64,000 nucleotides of DNA from Alteromonas sp. ASW11-130 (lineage in GTDB: Bacteria > Pseudomonadota > Gammaproteobacteria > Enterobacterales > Alteromonadaceae): positions 1 through 64,000 of the forward strand of contig NZ_JAPFRE010000004.1 in the NCBI RefSeq assembly GCF_026183735.1, given 5' to 3'. The notes below the pieces were generated by a model. It searched no databases and was not told the DNA's origin. It saw nothing but the letters and a program-made list of their open reading frames with translations. Position numbers and translations under genes: made by a program. Of this stretch, positions 55,204-64,000 are shown piece after piece (the first letter of the stretch is position 1; each line of letters starts with the position of its first letter).

Positions 55204-56592
55204 GTGAAAATTAGACGGTTTTATGGCAAAGACATGCGCGAAGCGCTAAATAAAGTTAAAGATGAGCTGGGTAGTGACGCCGTTATCATGTCCAATCGTA
55301 AGGTGGCTGATGGGGTAGAATTAGTGGCCGCTTACGACAAAGAACCAGATGTCAAGTTAGGTAATGTAAGACGCCGTAACGATGATACGTCCGCTAAAAA
55401 AGGTAAACCAACACCTTCTCTTAGCGAAATTATCGGTGATGATGGTCCCGATAGTTTACGAGCCTTACTGGAAAAGCAGCAATCGGGTGCATCAGAGTCA
55501 ATTAAAACCCACCAGCCAGATACAAGTTCGGTGGCTCCGGAACAACCGCGTCCAATTTCAGCTTCTTCAAAAACAGTAGCGAAAGAAAATTATTTAAAAT
55601 TTGATAATGATTTAATTGATACTATGCCTGAACGCGATAGTAGCTTTGGTCAAAGAACTGCAGATAGTGCAGATTTGGCAGGTATCAAGGATGAGATTGA
55701 ATCTTTACGAAATATTCTTCAGTATCAGCTGGCCGAACTCAAGCAAGAAAAGAAGAGCCGCCATCTACCCACCCATCAATATTTACTACACAGCCTCACG
55801 CAGATGGGGCTTAGTGAATCATTGGCCGAACAATTGATTAATTTTACTCCGGCAGAATACAGTGAGCGTGAGTCCTGGGTCTATTTACTCAATTTACTTG
55901 CCAACAGATTACAAATAGCTGGGAATGATATTTTACGCCAAACAGGTATTGTTGCTCTTGTTGGCCCTACAGGTACAGGGAAAACTACCACAGTGGCGAA
56001 GCTGGCAGCGCGGTATGCACAGCGCCACGGCAGCGATCAGGTGGCCATGATTACAGTGGATACTTATCGTATTGCCGCATATGAACAATTGGCGACTTAT
56101 GGCAAAATCATAGGGTGCACCGTACGCAAAGCTCAATCTAGTGAAGAATTAGCCGAGCAGTTATTTCAGTTACGCCATAAGCGACTAATCTTGATTGATA
56201 CGGCTGGCTTTAGTCAGCGCGACAGTCGATTAATTAAGCAGCTTGCTCAATTTGATAATGGCCAGATGCAGCCTGTGAGAAAATATTTGGTCGCGCAAGC
56301 CAATACTCAATACGCCGCCATGCAGCGGATTGTCGATGCATATCGTAGAATTAAACTGGACGGTTGTATATTTACTAAACTAGACGAATGTTACAGTTTG
56401 GGAGAAATATTAAGTATTGCTGTGGAAAATCAGTTGGCGGTGAGCTATGTTACTGATGGACAACAAGTTCCTGAAGATATTAAAATTGCCGATGCAAAAT
56501 CTCTCGTATCTGCTGCCGCAAAGCTTTATAAAAAGTATGGTTTGAATCATACTACAAGTAATCAAGTGGTTAACGCAGCACGAGCAGTATGA
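55204..56592 (+). CDS. flhF: SRP-type GTPase FlhF, polar flagellum placement
   Basis: A 462-residue GTPase of the SRP family that places the flagellum at the pole. A basic N-terminal domain (about 1-130), an N domain and the G domain follow, with GPTGTGKT at 254-261 and ITVDTYRIAAYEQL (near 283-296). GTG start with GAGG eight bases upstream. flhG overlaps by four bases. Confidence 0.95.
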   Translation: MKIRRFYGKDMREALNKVKDELGSDAVIMSNRKVADGVELVAAYDKEPDVKLGNVRRRNDDTSAKKGKPTPSLSEIIGDDGPDSLRALLEKQQSGASESIKTHQPDTSSVAPEQPRPISASSKTVAKENYLKFDNDLIDTMPERDSSFGQRTADSADLAGIKDEIESLRNILQYQLAELKQEKKSRHLPTHQYLLHSLTQMGLSESLAEQLINFTPAEYSERESWVYLLNLLANRLQIAGNDILRQTGIVALVGPTGTGKTTTVAKLAARYAQRHGSDQVAMITVDTYRIAAYEQLATYGKIIGCTVRKAQSSEELAEQLFQLRHKRLILIDTAGFSQRDSRLIKQLAQFDNGQMQPVRKYLVAQANTQYAAMQRIVDAYRRIKLDGCIFTKLDECYSLGEILSIAVENQLAVSYVTDGQQVPEDIKIADAKSLVSAAAKLYKKYGLNHTTSNQVVNAARAV

Positions 56593-57449
56593 TCGACGAT
56601 CAAGCGAGTAGCTTACGAAAGATGAATCAATCTCGACTTATAAAAGTGATAGCCGTAACCGGCGGCAAGGGAGGGGTAGGTAAAACTAACATTACCCTTA
56701 ACACAGCCATTGCGATGGCCAAGCAAGGTAAACGTGTCATGGTACTTGACGCGGACCTTGGCCTGGCTAATGTGGATGTGATGCTAGGGTTACGGGTAGA
56801 AAAAAACTTATCCCATGTTTTATCAGGTGAATGTACGCTTGATGAAGTGTTAGTGACCGGCCCTTACGGCATTAAAATTGCGCCCGCAACTTCGGGTACT
56901 CAGGCAATGACAGAATTATCGCCTACTGAACATGCCGGTTTAATTCGCGCGTTTAGTGAATTGCGTTCGCAAATCGATATTTTAATAGTCGATACGGCGG
57001 CCGGTATCTCTGACATGGTTTTAAGCTTTTCCAGAGCTTCACAAGACATTATGGTGGTCGTGTGTGACGAGCCCACTTCATTGACTGATGCCTACGCCCT
57101 TATCAAGATCCTCAACCGCGAGCATGGCGTATTCAAATTCAAGATTGTCGCTAATATGGTGAGAGACATTAGAGAAGGTCAGGAATTATTCAGTAAACTT
57201 TCAAAAGTAACCGGGCGGTTCTTAGATGTTGCATTAGAGCTGGTAGCGACCGTACCGTTTGATGAAAATATCCGCCGCGCGGTGCGCAAACAAACCGCGA
57301 TTGTTGATGCTTTCCCAAGTTCACCAGCGGCGCTGGCTATTTCGCAACTGGCGACAAAAGCATCGAAATGGCCCATCCCTGAACAGCCGGGTGGACATCT
57401 AGAGTTTTTCATTGAACAATTAATTTCAAAAAAAGTAGCGGGTAGTTAA
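56589..57449 (+). CDS. flhG: MinD-type ATPase FlhG/FleN, flagellar number control
   Basis: A 286-residue ATPase that limits flagellar number and restrains FlrA and FlhF. Deviant Walker A GGKGGVGKT is at 25-33. The short N-terminal helix DQASSLRK (4-11) matches the DQAxxLR motif that stimulates FlhF GTPase activity. A C-terminal amphipathic stretch (LEFFIEQLISKK) could bind the membrane. Confidence 0.95.
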   Translation: MIDDQASSLRKMNQSRLIKVIAVTGGKGGVGKTNITLNTAIAMAKQGKRVMVLDADLGLANVDVMLGLRVEKNLSHVLSGECTLDEVLVTGPYGIKIAPATSGTQAMTELSPTEHAGLIRAFSELRSQIDILIVDTAAGISDMVLSFSRASQDIMVVVCDEPTSLTDAYALIKILNREHGVFKFKIVANMVRDIREGQELFSKLSKVTGRFLDVALELVATVPFDENIRRAVRKQTAIVDAFPSSPAALAISQLATKASKWPIPEQPGGHLEFFIEQLISKKVAGS

Positions 57450-57451
57450 CG

Positions 57452-58180
57452 TTGAATAGTAAAGCCGCAGCCTATCGACAGCAAAATGACAAAGCGCAGC
57501 TGGTTGAACAGCATGCTACGCTGGTAAAGCGTATTGCTCATCATTTAATGGCAAGACTTCCACCCAGCGTATTGGTGGATGATCTTATACAGGCTGGCAT
57601 GATTGGTTTACTAGAGGCCGCCAAAAACTTTGACGGTTCTAAAGGCGCAAGTTTCGAAACGTTCGCAGGTATTCGTATCCGTGGTGCTATGCTGGATGAA
57701 ATCCGTAAAGGCGACTGGACGCCGCGTTCGGTCCATAAAAACAGCCGCGCCATATCTGAAGCCATATCACAGGTAGAGAAAGAAACCGGACGCGATGCCA
57801 AAGATGCAGAGATAGCGTCTGTTTTGAATGTTAGTCTCGATGATTATCATCAAATGCTAAATGAAGTGAACGCTGGAAAGCTTGTCGGCATTGAAGACTT
57901 AGGCGTAACTGAAGACGTTATCACGACAGAAGAAAATGCAGGAAGTGATACGCCACTAGATGATTTAATGCAAGGAGCTTTTCAAAAAGCACTTGCTCAT
58001 GCTATTACTACATTACCCGAAAGAGAAGCAATCGTTTTGTCTTTATACTATGATGAAGAACTTAACCTTCGGGAAATTGGTGAAGTGCTGGATGTTAGCG
58101 AATCCAGAGTTAGCCAAATTCACAGCCAGGCCATGTTAAAACTCAAATCACGAATGAAATCATGGCGGGTGGGTGACTAA
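57452..58180 (+). CDS. fliA: Flagellar sigma factor FliA (sigma-28)
   Basis: A 242-residue sigma factor with regions 2 (LVDDLIQAGMIGLLEAAKNF), 3 and 4 (LREIGEVLDVSESRVSQIHS, near 210-229). It recognises promoters such as the one at 1343 for fliC. The TTG start is accepted because the product then has the usual length; the ribosome site is weak. It closes the flhAFG-fliA set. Confidence 0.95.
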   Translation: MNSKAAAYRQQNDKAQLVEQHATLVKRIAHHLMARLPPSVLVDDLIQAGMIGLLEAAKNFDGSKGASFETFAGIRIRGAMLDEIRKGDWTPRSVHKNSRAISEAISQVEKETGRDAKDAEIASVLNVSLDDYHQMLNEVNAGKLVGIEDLGVTEDVITTEENAGSDTPLDDLMQGAFQKALAHAITTLPEREAIVLSLYYDEELNLREIGEVLDVSESRVSQIHSQAMLKLKSRMKSWRVGD

Positions 58181-58229
58181 TTAAATTACAATGAATATCA
58201 ATAACTAATAACCCTCACTGGAGGCCATT

Positions 58230-58613
58230 TTGGACAAAAATATGAAAATTCTCGTGGTTGACGACTTTTCAACTATGAGACGTATCATAAAAAACCTGCT
58301 AAAAGATTTGGGGTTTTCCAATATCCAGGAAGCGGACGATGGAAGTACTGCGTTACCAATGTTACAGCAGGGTGATTTTGACTTTGTCGTCACCGACTGG
58401 AACATGCCCGGTATGCAAGGTATCGATTTGTTACGCGCCATTCGAGCGGATGACAAACTTAAACATTTGCCTGTCCTAATGGTTACTGCCGAAGCGAAAA
58501 AGGAGCAAATTGTTGCTGCTGCTCAGGCGGGTGTAAATGGTTATGTTGTCAAGCCATTTACTGCTGCAACTCTTAAGGAAAAACTCGACAAAATCTTCGA
58601 ACGTTTAGGTTAA
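58230..58613 (+). CDS. cheY: Chemotaxis response regulator CheY
   Basis: A 127-residue single receiver domain. Acid pair D11/D12, phospho-acceptor D56 in VTDWNMPG, conserved T (MVTAEA) and lysine (VVKPFT) are all present. CheY-P binds the FliM N-terminus. TTG 58230 has GGAGG five bases upstream; ATG 58242 is an alternative. Confidence 0.96.
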   Translation: MDKNMKILVVDDFSTMRRIIKNLLKDLGFSNIQEADDGSTALPMLQQGDFDFVVTDWNMPGMQGIDLLRAIRADDKLKHLPVLMVTAEAKKEQIVAAAQAGVNGYVVKPFTAATLKEKLDKIFERLG

Positions 58614-58644
58614 TCCAGACGCTCCAACGGTAGAGGAAAACTGG

Positions 58645-59391
58645 ATGTCGACACACAACGTCCCTATAACATTAGAAGAAGCCAAGCAGTTGGTCGTTTT
58701 TCTGGAGGAAGGCGATCATGAGTCAGCTCGAGCCTTACTCGAAGCCGCCTCAATGAAAGAGTCAATAGAACTTTTTGCTGAAGTGGGTAAACTGACTCGA
58801 CAACTTCATGACGCGCTAAATAGTTTTCAGTTAGACGAACGCATTGCTGGATTGGCTACTGATGAAATTCCCGATGCCCAATCTCGTTTGACATATGTCA
58901 TTGAAGAAACCGAGAAAGCGGCTAATACTACTATGGATGCCGTTGAGGCAAGTATGCCAATCGCTGAAACATTGTCTCAGCGCATTGACACTATTATGCC
59001 TGAGTGGAAAAAGTTGATGAACAGGCAAATCGAAGTCGGGGAATTTAAATCGCTGTGCACCGATCTGGATAAATTGTTAACCGATGCATCAGCTGAATCC
59101 GCAAAGTTAACCAGTTTATTAACAGAAGTGTTGATGGCGCAGGGGTATCAGGATTTAACAGGTCAAGTTATACGCCGTGTTATCGATTTGGTTAAGGAAG
59201 TAGAAGATAGCTTGGTTAACATGTTGACCATGTTCGGTGATGTTGAAAAAGCCGAAAAGACTACTAAACCTTTAAAAGATCAGACCGATAAGATTGAAGC
59301 AGAGGGGCCAATTATCGACGCAGAACAACGTGATGATGTTGTTCAGGGGCAAGATGATGTGGATGACCTCTTATCGAGCTTAGGTTTTTAG
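58645..59391 (+). CDS. cheZ: CheY-P phosphatase CheZ
   Basis: A 248-residue helical phosphatase. The catalytic glutamine lies in LMAQGYQDLTGQVIRRVI (near 164-181), and the C-terminal CheY-binding tail is GQDDVDDLLSSLGF. AGGA precedes the ATG; cheA follows after 12 bases. Confidence 0.95.
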   Translation: MSTHNVPITLEEAKQLVVFLEEGDHESARALLEAASMKESIELFAEVGKLTRQLHDALNSFQLDERIAGLATDEIPDAQSRLTYVIEETEKAANTTMDAVEASMPIAETLSQRIDTIMPEWKKLMNRQIEVGEFKSLCTDLDKLLTDASAESAKLTSLLTEVLMAQGYQDLTGQVIRRVIDLVKEVEDSLVNMLTMFGDVEKAEKTTKPLKDQTDKIEAEGPIIDAEQRDDVVQGQDDVDDLLSSLGF

Positions 59392-59403
59392 GGGAGCAGA
59401 CGC

Positions 59404-61692
59404 ATGTCGTTTGACGTTGACGAGGATATATTACAGGACTTTCTGGTTGAGGCCGGCGAGATACTGGAACAATTACAAGAACAACTCGTTGATCTGGAAA
59501 ACAATCCAGACGATGCCGATTTACTAAATGCAATTTTCCGTGGATATCATACGGTAAAAGGTGGAGCAGGTTTTCTGTCACTCACCGAATTAGTCGAAAT
59601 TTGTCATGGTGCAGAAAATGTCTTTGACGTCATGCGCAATGGTCAACGCACGCTGACACCCGAATTAATGGATGTCATTCTACAAGCAACCGATGTTGTG
59701 GTAGAAATGTTCGAAAAGGTCAAAGCACGTGATCCCCTAGAACCCGCGGATGCTGGATTAGTTGAGATTTTACATAAGCTAAGCAAACCCGAAACGCCAG
59801 ACGAAAATATATTTGGTCAGGAAACAGCTGTTGGTCAACAACAAACTGCGCCTGAAGAAGAGGAAGAGTTAATAGTAGAAGAAATCCCCCAAGCGCCAGA
59901 AGTGTCTGCTATGCATGCGCAGCCTTCAAGTGAAAGCGGCGGTAGCATTGAAGATATTTCCGAAGATGAATTCGAAGCTTTGTTAGATGAATTACATGGT
60001 GGGGGAGCACCAGGACGCCCTGCGCAACCTGAAGTCGCGGCGGCTAAAGCGGAAAGCAAGAATATTAAGCCAGAAGAAGCTGCGTCAGGCAACACGGAAG
60101 ATATCACCGATGATGAATTTGAAGCACTTCTTGACGAACTTCATGGCAAAGGCCAGTTTAAAGGTGGTGCGGAAGAAGAAGCTGCCACACCCGCTGAATC
60201 TGCTAAAGCAAGTTCAGCGAATAGTGGGGATGATGAAATAACTGACGATGAGTTTGAAAAACTACTCGACCAGTTACACGGTTCTGGACAAGGCCCTTCT
60301 GTGGCTAAAGAAGCGTCAACCGCTGCCCCTAAAAAGGCAGAGCCTAAAGTTGAAAAAAGCGCTGTTCAGGTAGATAAAACCGCAACAGAGGCGGTAAATA
60401 AAGCCAAAGCTGAACAAACAACGAAACCGACTTCTGCGCCAGCAGCCAAAACAGATGCGCAATCTTCAGCGCCCGCCGCTAAAAAAGAAGACAAAAAAGC
60501 TGCTGGAGCAGCGCCACAAGCTGAAACCACCGTACGTGTAGATACTAAACGCCTTGACCAAATTATGAATATGGTCGGTGAATTGGTGTTAGTGCGAAAT
60601 CGATTGTTAAGCTTAGGCATTAACGTCAATGACGAATCCATGTCTAAAGCCATTTCCAACTTGGATGTGGTGACAGGGGACCTGCAAGGTGCGGTAATGA
60701 AAACCCGCATGCAACCAATTAAAAAGGTGTTTGGTCGGTTCCCTCGAGTGGTAAGGGATTTAGCGCGTAGTCTTAAAAAAGAAATTACCCTTGAACTGGA
60801 AGGGGAAGAAACAGATCTAGATAAAAACCTAGTTGAAGCGCTTGCTGATCCATTGGTTCACTTGGTTAGAAACTCTGTGGACCATGGGATTGAGATGCCT
60901 GATGAACGCCAGGCGGCAGGTAAAGCTCGAATGGGGACGGTTAAACTATCCGCGTCTCAAGAAGGTGATCACATCCTTCTAACTATTGACGATGATGGTA
61001 AGGGGATGGATCCCGAAAAATTAAAAGAGATTGCTATCAATCGTGGCGTGCTTGATTCAGATGCTGCAGCCCGAATGTCAGATGTAGAGGCATTTAATCT
61101 CATTTTCGCCCCTGGGTTCTCCACTAAAACTGAAATTAGCGACATTTCGGGTCGCGGCGTCGGTATGGACGTGGTCAAAACGAAAATTAACCAGCTTAAT
61201 GGAACCATTAATATTGATTCTCAGCTAGGTAAGGGTACCCGTTTAGAAATCAAAGTTCCGTTAACGCTCGCTATTTTACCCACCTTGATGATCGTTGTTG
61301 GCAAACAGACCTTTGCTTTACCGTTAGGGGCGGTAAATGAAATTATTAACATGGACATCAAGAAAACCAACACGGTTGATGGGCAGCTAACCATGATCGT
61401 TAGATCGAAGGCGATTCCCTTATTTTTCCTGGGTGAATGGCTAATTCGTGGCCCAAAAAATATAGAGAAGACGAAAGGTCACGTGGTAGTTGTGCAGATT
61501 GGTACGCAACAAGTAGGCTTTGTGGTTGATGCATTGATAGGACAGGAAGAAGTGGTTATTAAACCGCTAGATGCTTTACTTCAGGGGACCCCTGGTATGG
61601 CAGGTGCAACGATTACATCGGATGGTGGTATTGCGTTAATTCTGGATATTCCCAGTCTACTCAAACGTTATGCACGGAAGAGTTTGAAATAA
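59404..61692 (+). CDS. cheA: Chemotaxis histidine kinase CheA
   Basis: A 762-residue kinase. The Hpt (P1) domain has phospho-acceptor H49 in GYHTVKGGAGF. Residues about 120-375 are a low-complexity, acidic and Ala/Lys-rich linker with no visible P2 fold, but with three copies of a DDEFEALLDELHG-type motif at 184-199, 233-248 and 278-293. The dimerisation domain starts near 376, followed by the HATPase domain (VRNSVDHGIE near 490, DDGKGMD) and the CheW-like P5 domain (about 620-755). The long linker may also carry the ParP-interaction region known from Vibrio CheA. Confidence 0.95.
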   Translation: MSFDVDEDILQDFLVEAGEILEQLQEQLVDLENNPDDADLLNAIFRGYHTVKGGAGFLSLTELVEICHGAENVFDVMRNGQRTLTPELMDVILQATDVVVEMFEKVKARDPLEPADAGLVEILHKLSKPETPDENIFGQETAVGQQQTAPEEEEELIVEEIPQAPEVSAMHAQPSSESGGSIEDISEDEFEALLDELHGGGAPGRPAQPEVAAAKAESKNIKPEEAASGNTEDITDDEFEALLDELHGKGQFKGGAEEEAATPAESAKASSANSGDDEITDDEFEKLLDQLHGSGQGPSVAKEASTAAPKKAEPKVEKSAVQVDKTATEAVNKAKAEQTTKPTSAPAAKTDAQSSAPAAKKEDKKAAGAAPQAETTVRVDTKRLDQIMNMVGELVLVRNRLLSLGINVNDESMSKAISNLDVVTGDLQGAVMKTRMQPIKKVFGRFPRVVRDLARSLKKEITLELEGEETDLDKNLVEALADPLVHLVRNSVDHGIEMPDERQAAGKARMGTVKLSASQEGDHILLTIDDDGKGMDPEKLKEIAINRGVLDSDAAARMSDVEAFNLIFAPGFSTKTEISDISGRGVGMDVVKTKINQLNGTINIDSQLGKGTRLEIKVPLTLAILPTLMIVVGKQTFALPLGAVNEIINMDIKKTNTVDGQLTMIVRSKAIPLFFLGEWLIRGPKNIEKTKGHVVVVQIGTQQVGFVVDALIGQEEVVIKPLDALLQGTPGMAGATITSDGGIALILDIPSLLKRYARKSLK
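59953..60282 (+). repeat. Three coding repeats in the CheA linker
   Basis: 48-base units at 59953-60000, 60100-60147 and 60235-60282 encode DISEDEFEALLDELHG, DITDDEFEALLDELHG and EITDDEFEKLLDQLHG. The DNA differs at many third positions, so the motif has been kept by selection at the protein level and is not a recent slippage product. Confidence 0.9.
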
Positions 61693-61722
61693 AAAATATT
61701 AAAAATAGGAAAGCTCGCATCA

Positions 61723-62862
61723 ATGGTGTTTAAAGTCCTGGTAGTGGATGATTCGACGTTTTACCGGCGACGTGTCCGTGAAATTCTTAACGAAGATAGA
61801 GAACTGGAAGTGGTAGGCGAGGCCAGGAACGGCCAGGAAGCCATTGACAAAATCATGGAACTGTCGCCCGATGTGGTTACCATGGATGTGGAAATGCCGG
61901 TTCTTGATGGTATTTCGGCAGTTAAAGCGATTATGGACAAAAAACCGCTGCCTATCCTTATGTTCTCTTCGTTGACCCATGACGGCGCGCAAGCTACGCT
62001 GGATGCACTAGAAGCGGGAGCTATCGACTTTCTTCCCAAAAAGTTTGAAGACATCGCCGATGATAGGCGAGAGGCGTCTTTGCAATTGCGCACGAAAGTG
62101 CGATTAATAGCAAGACGCGGAAGGGGTATACAGCGACCCTCAATGGCCTCTTTACGGCCCACACCGTCGACGTCTGCTGGGGCAACTAAGCCGAAGTTTT
62201 TCCGGTCTTCATCATTGCTAGCCGGGCGTTCAGATGCCACCCCACAGCCGACCGTTTCAAAAGTTATTGCGTCTGGGAAAAAGTATCGGTGTTTAGCTAT
62301 TGGAGCATCCACAGGCGGACCCGTGGCATTGCAACAAGTACTCACTAAAATTCCCGAACATTTTTCAGTGCCTATTTTTTTGGTTCAACATATGCCTGGT
62401 ACTTTTACCAAGGCTTTCGCTCAACGGTTAAATACACACTGCAAATTTCCGGTAAAAGAAGCTGAGCATGGTGATATCGTCAAACCCGGCTGCGCCTATC
62501 TCGCGCCTGGCGGCAAACAGATGTTGGTTGAAGGAAAGGGTCACACCGTAAAGATAGTTATAGCAGATGCCAATCCAGCTGATAAAATTAGTTATAAACC
62601 GAGTGTTGATTTGACATTTGAAAGCCTTTTGCCAGTCTATGGAGGAGATGTTTTAGGACTTATCCTGACTGGGATGGGAGCCGATGGCAAAGAAGGCTGC
62701 AGGAAACTAAAGGATAAAGGGGCGACAATTTGGGCCCAGGATAAAGCAACGTGTGTCGTGTACGGCATGCCGCAAGCTGTAGCATCGGCCAATATTGCTG
62801 AAAAGAATATTCCTATCGGGGATATCGCTGACTGTATTCTGACAGAGATGACACCACGATAA
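61723..62862 (+). CDS. cheB: Chemoreceptor methylesterase CheB
   Basis: A 379-residue enzyme that demethylates and deamidates receptors. Receiver domain with D55 in [11 protein letters not shown]; a linker of about 70 residues; then the methylesterase domain with the Ser of [11 protein letters not shown], the His of [13 protein letters not shown] and the Asp of [11 protein letters not shown]. No cheR is in the window. Confidence 0.95.
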   Translation: MVFKVLVVDDSTFYRRRVREILNEDRELEVVGEARNGQEAIDKIMELSPDVVTMDVEMPVLDGISAVKAIMDKKPLPILMFSSLTHDGAQATLDALEAGAIDFLPKKFEDIADDRREASLQLRTKVRLIARRGRGIQRPSMASLRPTPSTSAGATKPKFFRSSSLLAGRSDATPQPTVSKVIASGKKYRCLAIGASTGGPVALQQVLTKIPEHFSVPIFLVQHMPGTFTKAFAQRLNTHCKFPVKEAEHGDIVKPGCAYLAPGGKQMLVEGKGHTVKIVIADANPADKISYKPSVDLTFESLLPVYGGDVLGLILTGMGADGKEGCRKLKDKGATIWAQDKATCVVYGMPQAVASANIAEKNIPIGDIADCILTEMTPR

Positions 62863-62882
62863 CTTACTGAAAAGGTAAGTTA
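62860..62882 (+). repeat. Hairpin overlapping the cheB stop codon
   Basis: TAACTTAC (62860-62867, including the stop codon) and GTAAGTTA (62875-62882) form a perfect 8-bp stem with a 7-base loop. No T-run follows, so it is more likely an mRNA processing or stability element than a terminator. Confidence 0.5.
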
Positions 62883-62909
62883 CCCACGTGTTACGCCGGG
62901 GACGTAAAC

Positions 62910-63674
62910 TTGAAAATCTGGACGATTGCCAATCAAAAAGGTGGAGTAGGAAAAACCACTACAACTGTAACGCTAGGAGGAATACTAGCGCAGCGAGGCG
63001 AACGTGTCCTATTAGTTGATACCGATCCCCATGCCTCATTGAGTTATTATTTCGGGATTGACTCTGAGGAACTTTCTTCTTCAGTCTACGATATCTTCGT
63101 TAATAAAACGCCAGTAACTGCCGATACAGTCCTTGATTGTCTTTGTCCCACAAAGTTAGATAGTTTGTTTATCTTGCCAGCCACTATGGCATTAGCAACA
63201 TTAGACAGACAACTGGGGAATCAGCATGGAATGGGTCTGATATTAAAAAAAGCGTTGGCGAAAGTTGAAAAAGATTTTGATTATGTCTTGTTAGACTGCC
63301 CACCAGTACTTGGCGTATTGATGGTGAACGCATTAGCTGCCTGTGAAAAAGTAATTGTGCCAGTACAAACCGAGTTTTTGGCGCTAAAAGGCTTAGACCG
63401 TATGGTTCAAACGTTAAAAATAATGGGCCGCTCGTTACAAAAGTCGTTTGATACAATTATCGTTCCTACAATGTTTGATAAGCGAATTAATGCGGCAGCT
63501 GAAGCGGATGCACGCTTACGCGAAGATTATGGTGACAGCGTATGGAGCAGTATGGTGCCTGTCGATACGCGGTTCAGGGACGCCAGTCAGGCGCAATCAC
63601 CCGCTTCAGTTGTTTATCCAAAGGCAAGAGGTGTTTACGCCTACAAAAAACTGTTAAATGAATTGGAGCAATAA
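62910..63674 (+). CDS. parC: ParA-type ATPase ParC, polar array placement
   Basis: A 254-residue ParA/MinD-family ATPase with the deviant Walker A KGGVGKTT (10-17), LVDTDPHASL (35-44) and YVLLDCPPVLG (near 125). Its place after cheB and before a ParP-like gene matches the Vibrio ParC that recruits chemosensory arrays to the pole. TTG start with GGGGA nearby. It is not the chromosome-partition ParA, as no ParB is present. Confidence 0.9.
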   Translation: MKIWTIANQKGGVGKTTTTVTLGGILAQRGERVLLVDTDPHASLSYYFGIDSEELSSSVYDIFVNKTPVTADTVLDCLCPTKLDSLFILPATMALATLDRQLGNQHGMGLILKKALAKVEKDFDYVLLDCPPVLGVLMVNALAACEKVIVPVQTEFLALKGLDRMVQTLKIMGRSLQKSFDTIIVPTMFDKRINAAAEADARLREDYGDSVWSSMVPVDTRFRDASQAQSPASVVYPKARGVYAYKKLLNELEQ

Positions 63675-63680
63675 CTCGAC

Positions 63681-64000
63681 ATGAGTAAAAGCACGCCTTT
63701 TGCCAAAGAAGATGTGATGGAGGCCTATTTGGATAGTCTTCTTCACGGGCCTGAAGATCCGACAGAAGTGACAGCGCGCACAGCGAAGTTACTCGAAAAG
63801 GCGAGTCTGGATATTGTTAAAGAAGAAGTGCCCGCCACCACGCCGGCGCCCCCTGTTGATGAATCCGTTATTGATGAAGAAGCATTAGCGGAAACTAGCG
63901 TAGTTGCCACTCCGCCGCCGGAAAAAATAGTACCAGTACACGAATTATTAGAAGAGCAGTTTCAAGCTCTGTTCTTTGAGGTGGCCGGTTTAACCATGGC
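63681..64000 (+). CDS. parP: ParP-like CheW-domain protein (cut by window end)
   Basis: The first 106 codons are visible. The start MSKSTPFAKEDVMEAYLDSL is followed by a proline- and acid-rich linker, and near residue 90 begins a CheW-like domain (EEQFQALFFEVAGLTMA). ParP binds CheA and ParC in Vibrio and tethers arrays to the pole. The gene lies six bases after parC. The rest is outside the window; a CheW or other CheW-fusion protein is the alternative. Confidence 0.82.
   Translation, partial: MSKSTPFAKEDVMEAYLDSLLHGPEDPTEVTARTAKLLEKASLDIVKEEVPATTPAPPVDESVIDEEALAETSVVATPPPEKIVPVHELLEEQFQALFFEVAGLTM

Noticed and set aside
59953-60282. Recent tandem duplication or slippage in cheA
   Set aside because: The units are separated by unlike spacers and differ at many silent positions, so the motif is maintained by selection.
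62910-63674. Chromosome-partition ParA/Soj
   Set aside because: No parB or origin features; the che neighbours and the following ParP-like gene point to ParC.

Overview
The window comes from a polar-flagellated gammaproteobacterium, most likely an Alteromonadales member (Alteromonadaceae-like). The inference rests on gene order (flrABC-fliEFGHIJ-KLMNOPQR-flhB-flhAFG-fliA-cheYZAB-parC-parP), on the Vibrio/Shewanella/Alteromonas-type regulators FlrA/FlrB/FlrC and on FlhF/FlhG. No rRNA, tRNA, CRISPR array, transposase or phage gene was seen.

Region 1 (1-5088) holds the filament genes. It starts with the last codons of one flagellin gene, then about 1.4 kb without a protein gene but rich in hairpins and short repeats. 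A sigma-28 promoter with a long structured leader follows, then a second, complete flagellin gene, flaG, fliD, fliS and a FliT-like gene.

Region 2 (5095-21826) is a tightly coupled flagellin-glycosylation operon. It begins with a giant Maf-type protein whose N-terminal domain is duplicated. All six pseudaminic acid genes follow (pseB, C, F, I, G, H), with a GT9-like gene between pseF and pseI. Next comes an unusual acyl module: a carrier protein, an SDR reductase, an AMP-forming ligase, and LuxE-like and LuxC-like proteins. A GT2 glycosyltransferase and UDP-galactopyranose mutase close the operon.

Region 3 (about 22,100-33,340) is a visibly AT-richer accessory sugar island with mixed gene orientation and long gene-free gaps. 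It encodes an FdtA/FdtB/FdtC-like set for an N-acetylated 3-amino-3,6-dideoxyhexose. It also holds a second DegT-type aminotransferase with a WbqC-family protein and a TauD-like oxygenase, several glycosyltransferases (GT61-like, GT56/WecF-like, CgeB-like) and a methyltransferase. Two of these proteins share the same N-terminal Rossmann-like module.

Region 4 (34,088-64,000) starts with a short divergent flagellin paralogue. It then runs through the sigma-54 regulatory cascade, export apparatus, basal body and C-ring genes, the polar placement pair FlhF/FlhG, sigma-28 and the chemotaxis genes. Sigma-54 type -24/-12 sites precede flrB, fliE and fliK, with a weaker one before flhA. The window ends inside parP.

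The genes fit one programme: FlrA and sigma-54 switch on FlrBC and the basal body genes, FliA then drives flagellin, and the glycosylation operon makes and attaches nonulosonic acid to flagellin. CheA, CheB, CheY, CheZ, ParC and ParP steer and place the polar chemosensory array. The most interesting protein-level signal is a motif repeated three times in the CheA linker that resembles the CheY-binding peptides of FliM and CheZ encoded in the same window.
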